A stretch of 64,000 nucleotides of DNA from assembly GCF_008974185.1 (NCBI RefSeq), contig NZ_BKZP01000008.1, forward strand, positions 42,579-106,578. The letters are read 5' to 3'. This DNA comes from Weizmannia acidilactici (lineage in GTDB: Bacteria; Bacillota; Bacilli; Bacillales; Bacillaceae_C). The notes below the pieces were generated by a model, which had not been told where the DNA came from, did not search any database, and saw nothing but the letters and a program-made list of their open reading frames with translations. How positions within the stretch are numbered: the first letter of the stretch is position 1; each line of letters begins with the position of its first letter. Of the stretch, positions 62,838 through 64,000 are shown one piece after another. The position numbers and the translations under genes are program-made.

Positions 62838-62871
62838 AAAACTCCGGCGCTTGCCCGGCGCCGGAGTTTTT
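62838..62871. terminator. Bidirectional terminator
   Basis: AAAACTCCGGCGC / GCGCCGGAGTTTT with a 7-nt loop, between the remnant and the metallophosphoesterase gene. Confidence 0.9.
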
Positions 62872-62881
62872 CCAACCAAAT

Positions 62882-63601
62882 TTAATCGTTTTTTGCCCGC
62901 GTTAAAATATCGATCAATTTTTCCTTATTCGGATAATCGGAGTTTTTAAACTGCTTGATCGTTTTCCCCACATCATATGTGACGCGGACAATGGAAACTT
63001 GGAAGCCGTTTTCTCCAATTTCGACAATCGCGTAAGAAGCTTTCGGAACGCCGTCAAACGGCAGCCCGACACTTCCCAGGTTGACGACCGTTTTGCCGCC
63101 AAAGGTGCGGATATACGGCGTATGGATATGACCATACAAGTATATATCTGCTTCTTCCTGCATTAATTTTTCTTTCAGCTTGCTGTTTCCGCTGTCCGGC
63201 AGCACATTTTCAAACAAGCTGTAAGGCGTGGCGTGGAACCCGTGGATTTTGATTCCTCCGTACTCATATTTCACTTCCTCAGGCAGTCGGTGCAGCGCTT
63301 CTACTGCATTTTGGCCCATTTGGGATACGACCCAGTCCCTCTCCTTGTTCATGATTTCGTAAGCGGCTTCCGGAACTTCGCCCATGCCGACGCCCCTGTA
63401 CACCCATTCATCGGCATTGCCTTTGATCACATCTGTTTGCAATGACTGGACCAAATCATACGCCCGCTGCGGCTCCGGGCCACGGAAACAAAGATCCCCG
63501 AGCACAAAGATTTTATCCGCCCTTTTTTGTTCAATATCTTCCAGCACTGCCTCAAGCGCATTCGCATTGCCGTGAATATCGGAAATAAATGCCAGTTTCA
63601 A
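62882..63601 (-). CDS. Metallophosphoesterase, YfcE/DiiA-like
   Basis: Calcineurin-type phosphodiesterase of 239 aa. KLAFISDIHGNANALEAVL (DxH), FVLGDLCFRGPEP (GDxxxRG), IKGNADEWVY (GNxD), HGFHATPY and YGHIHTPYI (GHxH) give the full metal site. It probably acts on cyclic or dinucleotide phosphoesters, but the substrate is not readable. TTG 63601 (MKLAFISD) is preferred because GAGGTG lies 6 bp before it; the frame could also begin at GTG 63610. Confidence 0.88.
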   Translation of the reverse strand: MKLAFISDIHGNANALEAVLEDIEQKRADKIFVLGDLCFRGPEPQRAYDLVQSLQTDVIKGNADEWVYRGVGMGEVPEAAYEIMNKERDWVVSQMGQNAVEALHRLPEEVKYEYGGIKIHGFHATPYSLFENVLPDSGNSKLKEKLMQEEADIYLYGHIHTPYIRTFGGKTVVNLGSVGLPFDGVPKASYAIVEIGENGFQVSIVRVTYDVGKTIKQFKNSDYPNKEKLIDILTRAKND

Positions 63602-63670
63602 TACAATCACCTCAAAAACGCTGTTTCCTCTATTATATCATAACGGTTTCCGGCTATACCCGGGGAAGAA

Positions 63671-63847
63671 ATGAACATACTGCCGCTTTTGCGCTGTCAC
63701 AATGGCGGCTCCTGCACAGGGGAACAAGTCGCAGATTTCGGAAAAGCAAAATCCCAACAGAAAGAGCACAGCCCTGTTTATGATGTCATGAAAAAAATCA
63801 ATGAAATGCTCGACCTGAACCATATCTTAAACCCGAGTAAAGTTTTT
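63671..63847 (+). pseudogene. Remnant of a GlcD-type FAD-linked oxidase (C-terminal end)
   Basis: NGGSCTGEQVADFGKAKSQQKEHSPVYDVMKKINEMLDLNHILNPSKVF is the C-terminal end of glycolate oxidase/D-lactate dehydrogenase subunits (GGTxTGEHGxGxGK...DPxxILNPGK). The invariant His of TGEHG is lost (TGEQV), and nothing of the FAD domain is present. Non-functional. The last 150 bp of the window hold no recognisable gene. Confidence 0.7.
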
Positions 63848-64000
63848 TGTTTAACGCCACGATTTATCCGCGGACTTCCCCGTTCAAAAAAGGCAGCCGT
63901 TTTCCAATACAGGCTTCTGCCCGGAATTTTTTTGTCTGGTTGGGGCAAACGTCTATATCCAAGGGCAGTAATCCACATACCCTAATGTTGAACATTGAAA

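Overview
The window looks like the replication terminus of a spore-forming Bacillaceae chromosome of moderate GC, most like Heyndrickxia (Bacillus) coagulans or a relative. The evidence is the gene set: aco acetoin genes, sspH, cwlJ, GerPF- and YjcZ-type spore genes, glgBCDA, pbuG behind a guanine riboswitch, and above all rtp, the replication terminator protein gene of Bacillus. The species guess is an inference.

Terminus architecture. rtp (13557-13934) is preceded by four co-oriented copies of an 18-bp Ter-like site. About 31 kb away (44397-44508) one good and two weaker copies lie in the opposite orientation. A dif-like XerC/XerD site (27575-27602) lies between the two groups. Genes left of about 34.5 kb run mostly on the + strand and genes right of it mostly on the - strand, as expected where two forks converge. 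Together these read as a complete fork trap.

Layout. 0-4.2 kb: end of the acetoin dehydrogenase operon (acoC, acoL) and its sigma-54 activator acoR. 4.5-7.8 kb: MBL-fold hydrolase, threonine aldolase, macro-domain protein, sspH. 8.0-13.2 kb: a decaying CoA-metabolism cluster with broken SDR, thiolase and acyl-CoA ligase genes, a CoA-transferase with an odd start, and one intact ligase. 13.2-21.4 kb: Ter array, rtp, two Cof phosphatases, a CtaM-like membrane protein, a lactate-type dehydrogenase, and a LacI regulator divergent from a GH4 6-phospho-beta-glucosidase. 21.7-26.4 kb: an AT-rich Tn3-family transposon remnant carrying cadC-cadA, with a transposase broken by an IS3-family fragment and a decayed resolvase. 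26.4-35 kb: paired DUF1801 genes, dif, a regulator fusing a dead alpha/beta-hydrolase to a SARP/BTAD-type module, SDR, MFS exporter, cwlJ, ade, exoA. 35-44 kb: a frameshifted uracil-DNA glycosylase, a beta-hydroxyacid dehydrogenase, the glycogen operon glgBCDA without glgP, and a GH15-like protein. 44-64 kb: opposing Ter-like sites, a candidate structured sRNA, mntH with an MntR box, small spore genes, pbuG, Dps, VanZ, an antiporter, an ABC exporter, murB, gnd, a MaoC/FabG-like trio, and remnants of DinB-like and GlcD-like genes.

The genes near the terminus show the usual signs of a low-constraint zone: pseudogenes, a mobile element and species-specific genes. Carbon-catabolite (cre-like) sites at acoR, the 29.8-kb SDR and the GH15 gene suggest that several accessory carbon functions answer to CcpA.
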